From: a virus
Length of the DNA stretch: 64,000 bases
IMG/VR virus record: IMGVR_UViG_3300026183_000930
Location: 60,222 to 124,221 of that record
Strand: one strand, 5' to 3'
Part shown: positions 17,644-25,577 of the stretch, piece by piece
Numbering within the stretch: position 1 is the stretch's first letter
How the letters are laid out: every line of letters starts with the position of its first letter
The notes under the pieces: model-generated
What the model was told of the DNA's origin: nothing
Seen by the model: only the letters and a program-made list of their open reading frames with translations
Databases searched by the model: none
Position numbers and translations under genes: made by a program

Positions 17644-17934
17644 TTATTTTTTTTCAAGTTTGTCAAGTCTGTTTTTGATATCTTCAATTTCTTTTGTTAG
17701 TTGTGGATGTACTTTTCTCCAAGCACCCAAATCTTGATTTAACCAAGTCCAGCCATATCTATCTCTAAAGAAATCAATTGTTGCGTCCCATTTACCATAT
17801 ACCCAAATTGCCGCTCTAGTGTTACGCATATAAGCAATAAACAATGCACCAAATGTTGCACCAGCCAATGCTGTCCATATCCACAGTCTGTCTGTGAACA
17901 TTGCATTGATCATTGATGTAATATATTCCCACAT
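17644..17934 (-). CDS. Small membrane protein, holin-like candidate
   Basis: 96 residues. One hydrophobic helix (about 17-36, LWIWTALAGATFGALFIAYM) is followed by an aromatic, amphipathic region and a charged coiled-coil tail ending KNRLDKLEKK. Length, topology and position directly before the lipase and spanins suit a holin or holin regulator, but no family signature is visible. It is separated from the lipase ATG by 2 bases. Confidence 0.5.
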   Translation of the reverse strand: MWEYITSMINAMFTDRLWIWTALAGATFGALFIAYMRNTRAAIWVYGKWDATIDFFRDRYGWTWLNQDLGAWRKVHPQLTKEIEDIKNRLDKLEKK

Positions 17935-17943
17935 GACTGTTTT

Positions 17944-18111
17944 TTAATTTTTTATTGCTTTGTAAATTTTATATAAACCGTATGCTAGTCCGCCATATGC
18001 TAAAAGTTTTGCCAAAGGACCAAACACAATTACTATTAAACAGAAAAGAACAATACCTATGCCCTCAACTGATTCAAAAGATTTAATTTTTTCTAATATA
18101 CTGTTAATCAT
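17944..18111 (-). CDS. Very small membrane protein (55 aa), second holin/antiholin candidate
   Basis: A 55-codon frame begins at the ATG at 18111 behind a good AAGGAG ribosome site. Translation reads MINSILEKIKSFESVEGIG, then a long hydrophobic helix (about residues 19-38) and a basic end YKIYKAIKN. Being so short, it is easily missed. Two small membrane proteins in tandem before a lipase and spanins resemble holin/antiholin pairs. No homology is recognised. Confidence 0.6.
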   Translation of the reverse strand: MINSILEKIKSFESVEGIGIVLFCLIVIVFGPLAKLLAYGGLAYGLYKIYKAIKN

Positions 18112-18120
18112 AACTTCTCC

Positions 18121-18525
18121 TTATTTGACTTCTATTTCAACCATTCCGTTTTTATAGAATTCAACATTCCATTTATCAATTGAAACTACTTGTTTAATGT
18201 CTTCTAAAACTTTCATAAAAGAATCAGTAAGTGTTTCGTCTCTGTGCATCTCAACAAACACCAAATAATTACCTTCTTCATCTGGTGATGGAGAAACTTC
18301 TGTATCAAGAATGTTGTGAGCACCTCGCTCAATAAAACTTGCCAAATCTTGTGCTGGATCCAAATCTTTTACATAAAAAGACACTACCACCACATTTTCA
18401 GGTGAGCCACTTTTGGGTTCAAAATCATCCACAGTAATCTCTGGAAGAACAAGGTCTTCCAAATCACCAGGTCTAAGTCCCTCAAATATCTGTTTCTGAT
18501 GCGTTTCCAGATTGTCTAGTCTCAT
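18121..18525 (-). CDS. Conserved T4-like phage protein, unknown (134 aa)
   Basis: 134 residues starting MRLDNLETHQKQIFEG, the same first six residues as the protein at 35822-36328. The rest is acidic with a beta/alpha layout (VVVSFYVKDLDPAQDLASFIE, YLVFVEMHRDETL). It overlaps the upstream gene by 44 bases, so the two are co-translated. I do not recognise a function. Confidence 0.55.
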   Translation of the reverse strand: MRLDNLETHQKQIFEGLRPGDLEDLVLPEITVDDFEPKSGSPENVVVVSFYVKDLDPAQDLASFIERGAHNILDTEVSPSPDEEGNYLVFVEMHRDETLTDSFMKVLEDIKQVVSIDKWNVEFYKNGMVEIEVK

Positions 18526-18982
18526 CGTTTAATCCTTTTTGTTCACCTTTAACAATTTCTTCTTGATCTAATTCATTTTTGTCATAAATCATAACATATT
18601 TTTTTGGTACTCTAATTTTAACAACCCAAACAGGTATTTCATCTATTTTTGGCTTTTTAGTGCCTGGCTCATAGTCATCTGGCGTTTTGATTCTTCTGGG
18701 TTCATTGTAATGATCTTCTCTAAAAGAAACTTTACATTTTTTATCAGTTAGTCTTTCAGCACCCATTGGGTTTGGCATTTGTTTATAAGGGTACATAATT
18801 GATACTTCGCACCAATATCTTGACAGATGTGGTCCATCAACTATTTCGCCTTCCATCCAATTTTCGTAAGAGTACACATTTAAATCGTCTAAAAACTTGT
18901 CAAATTCAATTAACACATCTAACAATGACGCATTTTTGTGAATTTGATAGTGATTGTGTACAGTATCGTTAATGTTTATCAT
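18482..18982 (-). CDS. Conserved T4-like phage protein, unknown (166 aa)
   Basis: 166 residues with conserved-looking aromatic stretches (YSYENWMEGEIVDGPHLSRYW, VWVVKIRVPKKYVMIYDK) and an acidic tail. An ATAAATA late promoter ends 5 bases before the ATG at 18982 and there is no ribosome site, so this is one of the leaderless late genes. That implies a virion or assembly role, but no family can be named. Confidence 0.55.
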   Translation of the reverse strand: MININDTVHNHYQIHKNASLLDVLIEFDKFLDDLNVYSYENWMEGEIVDGPHLSRYWCEVSIMYPYKQMPNPMGAERLTDKKCKVSFREDHYNEPRRIKTPDDYEPGTKKPKIDEIPVWVVKIRVPKKYVMIYDKNELDQEEIVKGEQKGLNDETRQSGNASETDI

Positions 18983-18986
18983 ACAA

Positions 18987-18995
18987 GTATTTATC
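18987..18995 (-). promoter_or_regulatory. Late promoter abutting the 18982 start (leaderless class)
   Basis: The minus strand reads GATAAATAC, TTGT, ATG: ATAAATA is exactly 5 bases before the start codon. It would drive the two overlapping genes at 18482 and 18121 and possibly the lysis cassette behind them, which fits late expression of lysis genes. Confidence 0.7.
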
Positions 18996-19013
18996 CAAAA
19001 AATACTATTTGAT

Positions 19014-19244
19014 TTATAACGATGAAGCGTCTAGCTCAATTAATTGGGTATATCCGCCTATGCTTTTGTCATCAATGTATATTTGAGGCATAGTTCTGTG
19101 CCCTTTACTGATAACAAAATCTCTTGCTTCTGTATTTTCTTCAATATTAACTTCTTCAAATTGAAGGTTTTTACCTTTTAACCAACTTTTAGCCATTGAA
19201 CAGTAACCACAACTGTTTTTTGTGTATACTTTAATATTTGCCAT
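19014..19244 (-). CDS. grx: Glutaredoxin
   Basis: 76 residues, full length for a phage/bacterial glutaredoxin. It has the redox site SCGYC near residues 10-14, the cis-proline motif TMPQIYID and the GG-Y helix start GGYTQL, all in the correct order. The glutathione-linked dithiol could supply electrons to ribonucleotide reductase (not seen in this window) or to the peroxiredoxin at 7766. It lies 2 bases downstream of the HtrA-like protease gene. Confidence 0.93.
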   Translation of the reverse strand: MANIKVYTKNSCGYCSMAKSWLKGKNLQFEEVNIEENTEARDFVISKGHRTMPQIYIDDKSIGGYTQLIELDASSL

Positions 19245-19246
19245 TT

Positions 19247-20320
19247 TTATCTCCCAAATGTTGTATCTTCAGGTGCTGGTCTTTCACCCAAAGGAATGTT
19301 GTAATAAAATATTTTTTCGTTACGATATATTCCAATTTTTATAATATCGCCTGGATCATAATCCCATAATGCTTCTATAAGTTCAATCTGTGTTGAAATT
19401 TTAGTATCATTTACAGAAACAATAAAGTCACCTTCTAGTAACCCTATTTCTTTTGCTGGCTGGCCATCAACTAACGATGAAATATAAATTATTGTGTCAA
19501 TACCGTTGTCAAGCATTTTTTGATATAGTTCTTCATCTTCTAAGCCACCCATTGCTATACCAATCGAAGGTCTTTGATGTATGCCTCTGTCAATCAATCT
19601 TGTTACAACCCTGTCAACAAGTTTTGCAGGAATACTGTAACCATACCCAATATAAAATTTTGTAGGTGAAAATATTAGAACATTAACTCCAACTACTTCT
19701 CCGTCTTCGTTAAACAAAGGACCACCACTGTTGCCTGGATTAATCACTGCGTCGGTTTGTATATAGTTAACAAAACTGTCAGCCGGATTAGGTCTATGAG
19801 TTGCACTCACAACTCCGCTAGTCAATGACCATACCATTGATAATCCATGACCATATGCATAAACATCATTGCCAAGTTCTACAGGCTGTTTTGCAAATTC
19901 TAAAATTTCGTGAGGCTGATTTGTGTTTACTTTTAATACTGCAATATCAATACTTTTGTCATAACCAACAACTGTTACATTCTTTATTGCAAAAGGATAA
20001 TGAGGCATCCATATTTGAATATTATCCATATTACGAATAACATGATAATTAGTCACAATGTGTTTGTCATTAATCCAAAATCCTGTGCCCATGCCTGATA
20101 AATTTCTTTCTAGTTCTTCTGTTTTTGGAGGATTTTCTGGATTAAGAAATTTTTCAAACTTTTCTGTAGACCCTTGATCTGGTTCTACAAGATCTTCGCT
20201 ACTGGCATTGTATACTAATACAATTCCTTTAGATATTTTTTCCCAATCAAGATTGTTTTCATGTGCATTGACATTTATTGGTAATACTATTAAACATAAA
20301 ATTAAAAAAACTCTTATCAT
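19247..20320 (-). CDS. Secreted HtrA/Deg-type serine protease with PDZ domain
   Basis: 357 residues. A signal peptide RVFLILCLIVLPINVNA ends near residue 19. The trypsin-like domain carries the triad: His in VTNYHVI, Asp in SIDIAVLK and Ser in NPGNSGGPL. A single PDZ domain follows (about 250-340, with GDFIVSVND). HtrA proteases act in the periplasm on misfolded proteins. In a phage it could process envelope or secreted phage proteins such as the curli-like set, or damp the host envelope-stress response. Its start overlaps the upstream small gene by one base. Confidence 0.9.
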   Translation of the reverse strand: MIRVFLILCLIVLPINVNAHENNLDWEKISKGIVLVYNASSEDLVEPDQGSTEKFEKFLNPENPPKTEELERNLSGMGTGFWINDKHIVTNYHVIRNMDNIQIWMPHYPFAIKNVTVVGYDKSIDIAVLKVNTNQPHEILEFAKQPVELGNDVYAYGHGLSMVWSLTSGVVSATHRPNPADSFVNYIQTDAVINPGNSGGPLFNEDGEVVGVNVLIFSPTKFYIGYGYSIPAKLVDRVVTRLIDRGIHQRPSIGIAMGGLEDEELYQKMLDNGIDTIIYISSLVDGQPAKEIGLLEGDFIVSVNDTKISTQIELIEALWDYDPGDIIKIGIYRNEKIFYYNIPLGERPAPEDTTFGR

Positions 20321-20529
20321 TAAAACGACCCACCATCAAATAAAGATTCTCTGGGTTTTTGAATTTCTGCTGTTTCATTTTGCACTGAAGGAAATTTTGC
20401 CGACAGTATTTCAGATATTTCTAATGCTAACAGCACTGCTTTATCAGTGTCAAGACGTATTTCTTTTTGACGCAATGATTTTGCATTTTTTACTATCTTA
20501 TTAAAATGTTCTAAATTAGGATAACCCAT
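20320..20529 (-). CDS. Small phage protein with SLFD-type C-terminus
   Basis: 69 residues from the ATG at 20529, which has an AAAGG ribosome site 6 bases upstream; a TTG six bases earlier is less likely. It is mainly helical and ends RESLFDGGSF. Short acidic-aromatic tails of this kind are used by T4 late-transcription factors and by polymerase to bind the clamp, so a clamp-binding role is conceivable. Otherwise unknown. Confidence 0.5.
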   Translation of the reverse strand: MGYPNLEHFNKIVKNAKSLRQKEIRLDTDKAVLLALEISEILSAKFPSVQNETAEIQKPRESLFDGGSF

Positions 20530-20539
20530 GTTCAACCTT

Positions 20540-21019
20540 TTATATTTTTTGTTTCTTTTTGAAAGTACTTATATTTATGTTTGCTTCCATTTCGTTTTTG
20601 AATGGTCCAATCCAATTTAGGCATTTTTCTTCAAGTGTTTCCAACTTTGGATTGTAAGAAAAGAATGTACCACCCTCAAATTGCACTCCATAATAACCAG
20701 CACAAAACAACTCTTTTCCACTAGGCGTTTTTGTAAAAATTGGTATATTTTGTTTCCATGTTGTGTTCCATGGTTTAACTTTTGTTGGATATCCTTCAAA
20801 CTCACTGGTTTCTTTGACTAAATCAGAAGTTTTTAATTCAGCAGAAAAAATATCACTGTTAAAAAATTCATTGACTTGTGTTTTTGTAAAAGTTTGTTTG
20901 TTATTTTCTTTGATCAATAAAAAACTATCAGTATCTTTTTTTTCCACTGTTGCAACATTGACATTATCATCTTTGACTATCCAAAATTTATCTTTGATAA
21001 TTTCTTTTGCGTATAACAT
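20540..21019 (-). CDS. Conserved phage protein, unknown (159 aa)
   Basis: 159 residues. The N-terminal 60 look like a small beta domain (FWIVKDDNVNVATVEKKD); the central part has PIFTKTPSGKELFCAGYYGVQ and an aromatic stretch. It overlaps the exonuclease stop by one base (TAATG). It accompanies the FEN-type exonuclease in the same operon and may be a replication accessory. This is inferred only from position. Confidence 0.5.
   Translation of the reverse strand: MLYAKEIIKDKFWIVKDDNVNVATVEKKDTDSFLLIKENNKQTFTKTQVNEFFNSDIFSAELKTSDLVKETSEFEGYPTKVKPWNTTWKQNIPIFTKTPSGKELFCAGYYGVQFEGGTFFSYNPKLETLEEKCLNWIGPFKNEMEANINISTFKKKQKI
20572..20579 (-). promoter_or_regulatory. Possible late promoter inside the 20540-21019 gene
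   Basis: The minus strand reads CATAAATAT near the end of the upstream gene, about 43 bases before the 20529 start. It could drive the small gene and the secreted protease late in infection. It is a single motif with no second line of evidence. Confidence 0.35.
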
Positions 21020-21987
21020 TAATTGTATCCGTTGTTTAGATATTTTGCATGATCTGTTGGGTTTTCAGCAAGTTTAGTCAAATTATATTTGTTACAAAAT
21101 TTCATAAATCTCACACCAACTTGATCTATGTGCTTGGCATTTTGAGCATCTGCAATCTGCTTGAACACATCAACTTTAACTTCTTCTGGTTGTTGTGTTA
21201 AATCAATAAGATGTTTGTTTCTTTCATAACAGTCTTTGACTCTATATTCATTACCATTATGATCAGTCCATCTTGCTAACATAAAATTGTTCCATGCAAA
21301 CCCTTGATTGTCTTTGTCATTAAATGCTTCTTTGATTTTAGTTGCTCTCACTCCAGGATAAGCACTAAACACATTGTCAGATGAGTCACCTCTGATACAT
21401 TTTTCAAACAACATGTACTCTGGTTCAGGAGCCAATTTAGGTTGTTTTGTTTTTTTATCTATAATAGGATTATCTTTTTCATCATAATAACCACTTGAAG
21501 TGATTATTTGATTGGTCATTCCATTATAAATTGAAACTAAAGGATTAATCAATTGAAAGAAATCACTATCTGTACTTACAATAATATTTCTAGCATCTTT
21601 ATGAGCTTTGACCCATAATGCAATACAGTCATCTGCTTCTGCAATTGATGATCTCAAAGTAGAACAATTTGTTTGCTTGACTATATAATCAAGAAAGTCA
21701 TCATATGCTTCCCACCAAAATCTATCTTCTTCTTGTTCTTTAACTGATCTTTTGTCTGCAACTACTTTTCTATTTTTCTTATAAGGTTCATATACATCTT
21801 TACGCCAACTTCTGCCTTCCATACAAAAAACAACATGTCCTGCATTGAACATCTGATGAGCTTTCTTAACTGAATTAAACATTATGTGGAATGCTAGTCC
21901 AATTTTCTCATCTAAACTTGTTGCACGACCAGAAACATGTCTAGCTCGAAAAAACATATTTTGTGTATCAACTAGTATATAATTCAT
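21019..21987 (-). CDS. 5'-3' exonuclease of the FEN/T4 RNase H family
   Basis: 322 residues (T4 RNase H 305). Acidic metal-site motifs of the family appear in order: ILVDTQNMFFR (N-terminal Asp), VVFCMEGRSWRKD, SIAEADDCIALW (paired Asp), VSTDSDFFQL and IRGDSSDNVFSAYPGV (helix-hairpin-helix region). It removes RNA primers and 5' flaps behind the fork during lagging-strand synthesis. The YEPYKKNRK arch segment is also present. It fits with gp43/44/45 as part of the replisome. Confidence 0.88.
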   Translation of the reverse strand: MNYILVDTQNMFFRARHVSGRATSLDEKIGLAFHIMFNSVKKAHQMFNAGHVVFCMEGRSWRKDVYEPYKKNRKVVADKRSVKEQEEDRFWWEAYDDFLDYIVKQTNCSTLRSSIAEADDCIALWVKAHKDARNIIVSTDSDFFQLINPLVSIYNGMTNQIITSSGYYDEKDNPIIDKKTKQPKLAPEPEYMLFEKCIRGDSSDNVFSAYPGVRATKIKEAFNDKDNQGFAWNNFMLARWTDHNGNEYRVKDCYERNKHLIDLTQQPEEVKVDVFKQIADAQNAKHIDQVGVRFMKFCNKYNLTKLAENPTDHAKYLNNGYN

Positions 21988-21995
21988 TTTGTTTT

Positions 21996-22442
21996 TTATC
22001 CTTGATTGTGTCTACGATCTGTTTGTTGCAAATAGAGTTCATTTTCAACCCATAAACCATTTTTCATAAAGCCCCATTCTTTTCTTTTCTTGCCCATGTA
22101 AAATATACTCCAGCAAGGTATTTCGTTGCCATCTTTATCTTTTGCTAATTCTAAATAATGTAAATCTTCTGCTTTTCTAAATCTTATGTGTCCCGGACCT
22201 CTCCAAAATTTGCCTTCTGGAGTGTGTTCCCAATAGCCACCTTTAATAATCATAGCACCCCAATCCCATGGATGATCATGCAGTGTGGGTTCATCACTAA
22301 CTAAAACTTTGTGTAATGTTACGTTAAATGGAAAATCTTTTCTATCTTTTAAAAAAAGATAATACCTTACCAAATAAGGTATTTCGCCATATCTGTCATA
22401 TATAATTCTTTTTCTGCTTTTAAAAAAATTAACTATACTCAA
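21996..22442 (-). CDS. Cupin-fold putative dioxygenase-like protein
   Basis: 148 residues. The motif TLHDHPWDWGAMIIKGGYWE looks like a cupin metal site (HxH, then Glu), with the second His in KAEDLHYLEL and a beta-rich core. Such small cupins are common in marine T4-like phages, but their substrate is unknown. The gene overlaps the next upstream gene by 14 bases, suggesting translational coupling. Confidence 0.55.
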   Translation of the reverse strand: MSIVNFFKSRKRIIYDRYGEIPYLVRYYLFLKDRKDFPFNVTLHKVLVSDEPTLHDHPWDWGAMIIKGGYWEHTPEGKFWRGPGHIRFRKAEDLHYLELAKDKDGNEIPCWSIFYMGKKRKEWGFMKNGLWVENELYLQQTDRRHNQG

Positions 22443-22941
22443 CTTTCCCGTCCCCTATTTCAGTTTTGTTTTCTTTGATGTTGTCTTTTAATTCTTGTAC
22501 GACATCAGAATCCATTTCTTCCATCATTACATTTCTACAAAGATCATTAAACCACTTGTTTACAACATCCTCGTCTTTTTCACCTGTGTATCCTGCTGTT
22601 ACTAAATCATCAACAAACTTTTGATTCCAATCAAGTTCAAACCAACCATTTTTTGGCTTTGCTGGATTAAAGTTTGTTTTTAACACACCAACATATGGTT
22701 CATTTTTGATTGTTGAAACTTGCTTGTCATGTTCAACATCAGATAATTTGCCATACTTTTTATCAACACCCAATAATGCTATTTGTTTTTCTTCATCATT
22801 AGTTATTTCAAGATCAATCAACTTCTTTTCAAGTTCTTCACCTGCTAGATTGTATTTGGCTTTTGAAATCTCTCTTTGTTTTTTATCTTTTTGCCAATAT
22901 TCTTTTGTAAAAATAAAAGGCATTTTTATTTTATTTTTCAT
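22429..22941 (-). CDS. Conserved phage protein, unknown (170 aa)
   Basis: 170 residues. A charged helical N-terminal half (EKKLIDLEITNDEEKQ) is followed by a compact segment (PKNGWFELDWNQKFVDDLVTAGY) and an acidic tail. No motif recognised. It has a strong AAAGGA ribosome site and lies downstream of QueE in the same transcript. Confidence 0.5.
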   Translation of the reverse strand: MKNKIKMPFIFTKEYWQKDKKQREISKAKYNLAGEELEKKLIDLEITNDEEKQIALLGVDKKYGKLSDVEHDKQVSTIKNEPYVGVLKTNFNPAKPKNGWFELDWNQKFVDDLVTAGYTGEKDEDVVNKWFNDLCRNVMMEEMDSDVVQELKDNIKENKTEIGDGKVEYS

Positions 22942-22977
22942 ATGAGTCCTTTCTTTCGCATATTATCTATCCAATCT

Positions 22978-23850
22978 TTACGTTCCCCAGGCGTTTCCGA
23001 AGATATCGACGTGTAATCTAGGTGTGTATCTCCAGCCTCGTTCCATTGCGAGTTCGGCCACTCGTTTAGTGTTGAGTTTGTACTCTTCTGATCGTCCGCC
23101 GAGTGGCATGATGTAAACCGGAACTTCAATACCTTGTTTTGTATACTCTTGTACAGCTCTGGTAACTTCATCCACGTCATCATTATCAGAAACCACAAAC
23201 TTGAAATACATATCACTGTTAGCCACACTGTAATAACTATGAGCAACATTAGGCTTAATAGCATCACTCCAAGACTCGCCTGATACGGAAAGTTTCGGAG
23301 AGCAACTAAAAGTAAATTGTATCCTTGTTTGATTTTCAAGATAATCTCTGAAATCATTGTGTAAAGTCTGTGTTGTATTTGTTTCAAATGTGACATTTTT
23401 CAAATCTCTCATTCTAGGATGTTCAAATAATTCAATGTAAAGTCTTTGCCATCCCAACAAAGGCTCTCCACCTGTCATAATAAGATGAACGTCTTGACCA
23501 TTTGACATTGTCCATTTGCCTTCTGGTGTTAAACTTAACAAATGATCTACAACTTCATCTACTGTTTTATCCATCATGTATTTTTTAAATTCAGGATAGA
23601 TACTAGCATACGTATCACAACCAGTATGCACAATTGGTAAATCTTCAAATTTTTCTACTTTGTCTAATATACCATTGTCTAACAGTTCTTTAACTTCTGT
23701 GTTGTATTTTCCTTTGACTGTGTTTTTTGCTATACCAAAGTTCATACAACGAAAATTACAACCAAAGGTACGTAAAAACACACTTGGTACTCCTACAAAT
23801 TTACCTTCACCTTGCACACTGTAAAATGCTTCACTATATCTTAATTTCAT
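22978..23850 (-). CDS. queE: QueE, 7-carboxy-7-deazaguanine synthase (phage type)
   Basis: 290 residues, a radical SAM enzyme converting 6-carboxytetrahydropterin to CDG. N-terminal EAFYSVQGEGKFVGVPSVF is the QueE signature. The cluster motif is unusual: FGCNFRCMNFG keeps only two Cys of the normal CX3CX2C, and the third appears to be supplied about 45 residues later in HTGCDTYASIYPEF, an insertion I associate with phage QueE proteins. MTGGEPLLGW is the SAM-binding GGE motif. With FolE and a QueD-like protein it supplies the 7-deazaguanine pathway. No QueC is seen in the window. A strong promoter precedes it. Confidence 0.9.
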   Translation of the reverse strand: MKLRYSEAFYSVQGEGKFVGVPSVFLRTFGCNFRCMNFGIAKNTVKGKYNTEVKELLDNGILDKVEKFEDLPIVHTGCDTYASIYPEFKKYMMDKTVDEVVDHLLSLTPEGKWTMSNGQDVHLIMTGGEPLLGWQRLYIELFEHPRMRDLKNVTFETNTTQTLHNDFRDYLENQTRIQFTFSCSPKLSVSGESWSDAIKPNVAHSYYSVANSDMYFKFVVSDNDDVDEVTRAVQEYTKQGIEVPVYIMPLGGRSEEYKLNTKRVAELAMERGWRYTPRLHVDIFGNAWGT

Positions 23851-23870
23851 TTTTCACCTATTTCTTATAT

Positions 23871-23898
23871 ATTATACATTATTTAGAAAAAATGTCAA
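23871..23898 (-). promoter_or_regulatory. Sigma70-like promoter for queE
   Basis: The minus strand reads TTGACA, 16 bases, TATAAT, both boxes perfect. It is followed by an AGGTGA ribosome site before the 23850 ATG. This is one of the strongest promoters in the window and separates queE from the purine-salvage genes upstream. Confidence 0.8.
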
Positions 23899-23905
23899 CT
23901 AAAGA

Positions 23906-24427
23906 TTACTGTTTTAGATTCTCTAAAATAGAGTTAATAATTGGGCTTTCTACTGCGTCTCGTTTCCACCAATCTTCCCATGGATAAACCAACCAAACAT
24001 CTTTTTTGTCCTTGTCAATCGAAGTACCATACCAATCCACTGCAAAATTACTTGGTTTGTTGTAATGTAAACAACAAAACCTAGCATCTAAACCTTTGTA
24101 GTTCTGTAAAATATCCTGTTTTAGTTTTTTAAAAGTGTCTCCTGTATCGCAGATGTCATCAACTATACATATTTTTTCAACTTTTGAAAAGTTTTCAGAC
24201 TGTGTGTTCCAACTTGGATGATCTCTTAATGCCGCTTCAATAGGAACAAAGGGTTTTCCTAAAAAATGGCTTAACATAATTCCTGGAACTAAACCACCTC
24301 TGCTTAATCCAACTATTATATCAGGAACAAAATCATCTTTGTTCATTTTTTCTATTATTAAAGTCAGATAAGATGCAACTGTGGCATGATTAATATATTT
24401 TTTACTCAAAGTCACTGTATACCTCAT
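23906..24427 (-). CDS. Purine phosphoribosyltransferase (Gpt-like)
   Basis: 173 residues. It has the PRPP-binding motif KICIVDDICDTGDT, the upstream loop PDIIVGLSRGGLVPGIML, and VWLVYPWEDWW near the end, which resembles the purine-binding hood of xanthine-guanine phosphoribosyltransferase (E. coli Gpt 152 aa). It would convert guanine, xanthine or hypoxanthine plus PRPP to the nucleotide. It overlaps guaC by 26 bases and works naturally with the permease and GMP reductase upstream. Exact base preference cannot be read. Confidence 0.8.
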   Translation of the reverse strand: MRYTVTLSKKYINHATVASYLTLIIEKMNKDDFVPDIIVGLSRGGLVPGIMLSHFLGKPFVPIEAALRDHPSWNTQSENFSKVEKICIVDDICDTGDTFKKLKQDILQNYKGLDARFCCLHYNKPSNFAVDWYGTSIDKDKKDVWLVYPWEDWWKRDAVESPIINSILENLKQ

Positions 24428-25517
24428 TTACTTGTTTATTAACTTGAACAAACGTTGCACATTTAGGCATGTCCTTTAATCGCCTTGCACCAATATAGGT
24501 ACAACTGCTACGCACACCTCCTAAAATATCTTGCACTGTTGATTCAATTTTACCTTTGTAAGGAATTAGCACTTCTCTTCCTTCTGAAGATCTGTACTCT
24601 TTCATTCCTCCAAAATGTTTGTTGTTGGCCGCTTTTGAACTCATACCATAGAATTGAACAAACTGCTTTTCTTGATAATGAGGTAAGTAGTTGCCATTTT
24701 CTAAACGTGTTGCTTCACCATTAGCAAAATGTTTAGTAATTACTTTTCCGCCGCCTTCATCATGGCCAGCAAACATGCCTCCTAGCATGACAAAATCTGA
24801 ACCAGATGCAAATGCTTTTGATACATCTCCAGGAACAACACAACCACCATCTGCAATGACCATGCCTCCAACACCGTGTGCCGCATCGGCACACTCAATC
24901 ATTCCTGACAGTTGAGGAACTCCAATACCAGTTTTTAATCTAGTAGTACAAACTGATCCTGGTCCTATACCGCATTTTACAATATCAGCACCTTTTAATA
25001 TCAGTTCTTCTGTTGCTCCTCCTGTAATAACATTACCAGCAATGATAGTTTTGTCAGGATACATATCTCTAACTTGACTAACAAAGTCAATAAACCTTTG
25101 ATGATATCCGTTAGCAACATCAATTGTAATAAAATTAATATCTGGCCAACGTCTTAAAATTTCTTGCATGTTAGCAAAATCTTGTGCCTCATCATCTTTA
25201 ATTTTACTTGTTCCAGTACATACACTTACATATTTTAATTTTAATCCATTGCCAACAGCACTTGCCCAATCATCAACTGAATAATGTTTGTTCATAACTG
25301 TTAAAATTCTGTGTTTCTGTAAAACTTTGGCTACTTCAAATGTGCCAACGCCGTCCATGTTGGCGGCCATAATAGGTATGCACTTGAGTGATTTTTTACT
25401 GTGAAGAAAAGTAAACTCTCTTTCCATAACAACATCACTTCTTGATGTTAATACTGATCTTTTGGGTTCTAATAAAACGTCTCTGTAGTCTAATTTAATA
25501 TCTGGTTTAATTCTCAT
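24402..25517 (-). CDS. guaC: GMP reductase
   Basis: 371 residues (E. coli GuaC 347). It has the GuaC-specific segments [24 protein letters not shown], with active-site [16 protein letters not shown] containing the catalytic Cys, and [16 protein letters not shown] and [10 protein letters not shown]. There are no CBS domains, which distinguishes it from most IMP dehydrogenases. The reaction is GMP + NADPH to IMP + NH3, allowing guanine salvage to feed adenine nucleotides. That may suit an AT-rich genome, or balance GTP use by FolE. A palindromic hairpin lies just upstream. Confidence 0.92.
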   Translation of the reverse strand: MRIKPDIKLDYRDVLLEPKRSVLTSRSDVVMEREFTFLHSKKSLKCIPIMAANMDGVGTFEVAKVLQKHRILTVMNKHYSVDDWASAVGNGLKLKYVSVCTGTSKIKDDEAQDFANMQEILRRWPDINFITIDVANGYHQRFIDFVSQVRDMYPDKTIIAGNVITGGATEELILKGADIVKCGIGPGSVCTTRLKTGIGVPQLSGMIECADAAHGVGGMVIADGGCVVPGDVSKAFASGSDFVMLGGMFAGHDEGGGKVITKHFANGEATRLENGNYLPHYQEKQFVQFYGMSSKAANNKHFGGMKEYRSSEGREVLIPYKGKIESTVQDILGGVRSSCTYIGARRLKDMPKCATFVQVNKQVNEVYSDFE

Positions 25518-25540
25518 TTTTATAACCTTATAAGAAACTT

Positions 25541-25560
25541 GTAGGGGGAATTCCCCCTAC
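25541..25560 (-). promoter_or_regulatory. Perfect 20-bp palindrome / hairpin between permease and guaC
   Basis: GTAGGGGG-AATT-CCCCCTAC is a perfect palindrome with an 8-bp, GC-rich stem. It lies 24 bases upstream of the guaC ATG and 18 bases after the permease stop. The downstream sequence on the minus strand is only moderately T-rich (AAGTTTCTTAT), so an intrinsic terminator is doubtful. An attenuator, RNA-processing site or dimeric protein operator is equally possible. Confidence 0.7.
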
Positions 25561-25577
25561 AATAAAACATAGTCTTA

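Noticed and set aside
22938-23396. Minus-strand 152-aa frame within queE
   Set aside because: It lies in another frame of the same strand fully over QueE, whose motifs are clear. Composition is that of a shadow frame and it has no separate ribosome site.
25541-25575. Intrinsic terminator after the permease gene
   Set aside because: The stem is excellent but the following tract (AAGTTTCTTAT) is not a U-run; kept only as a hairpin/operator candidate.
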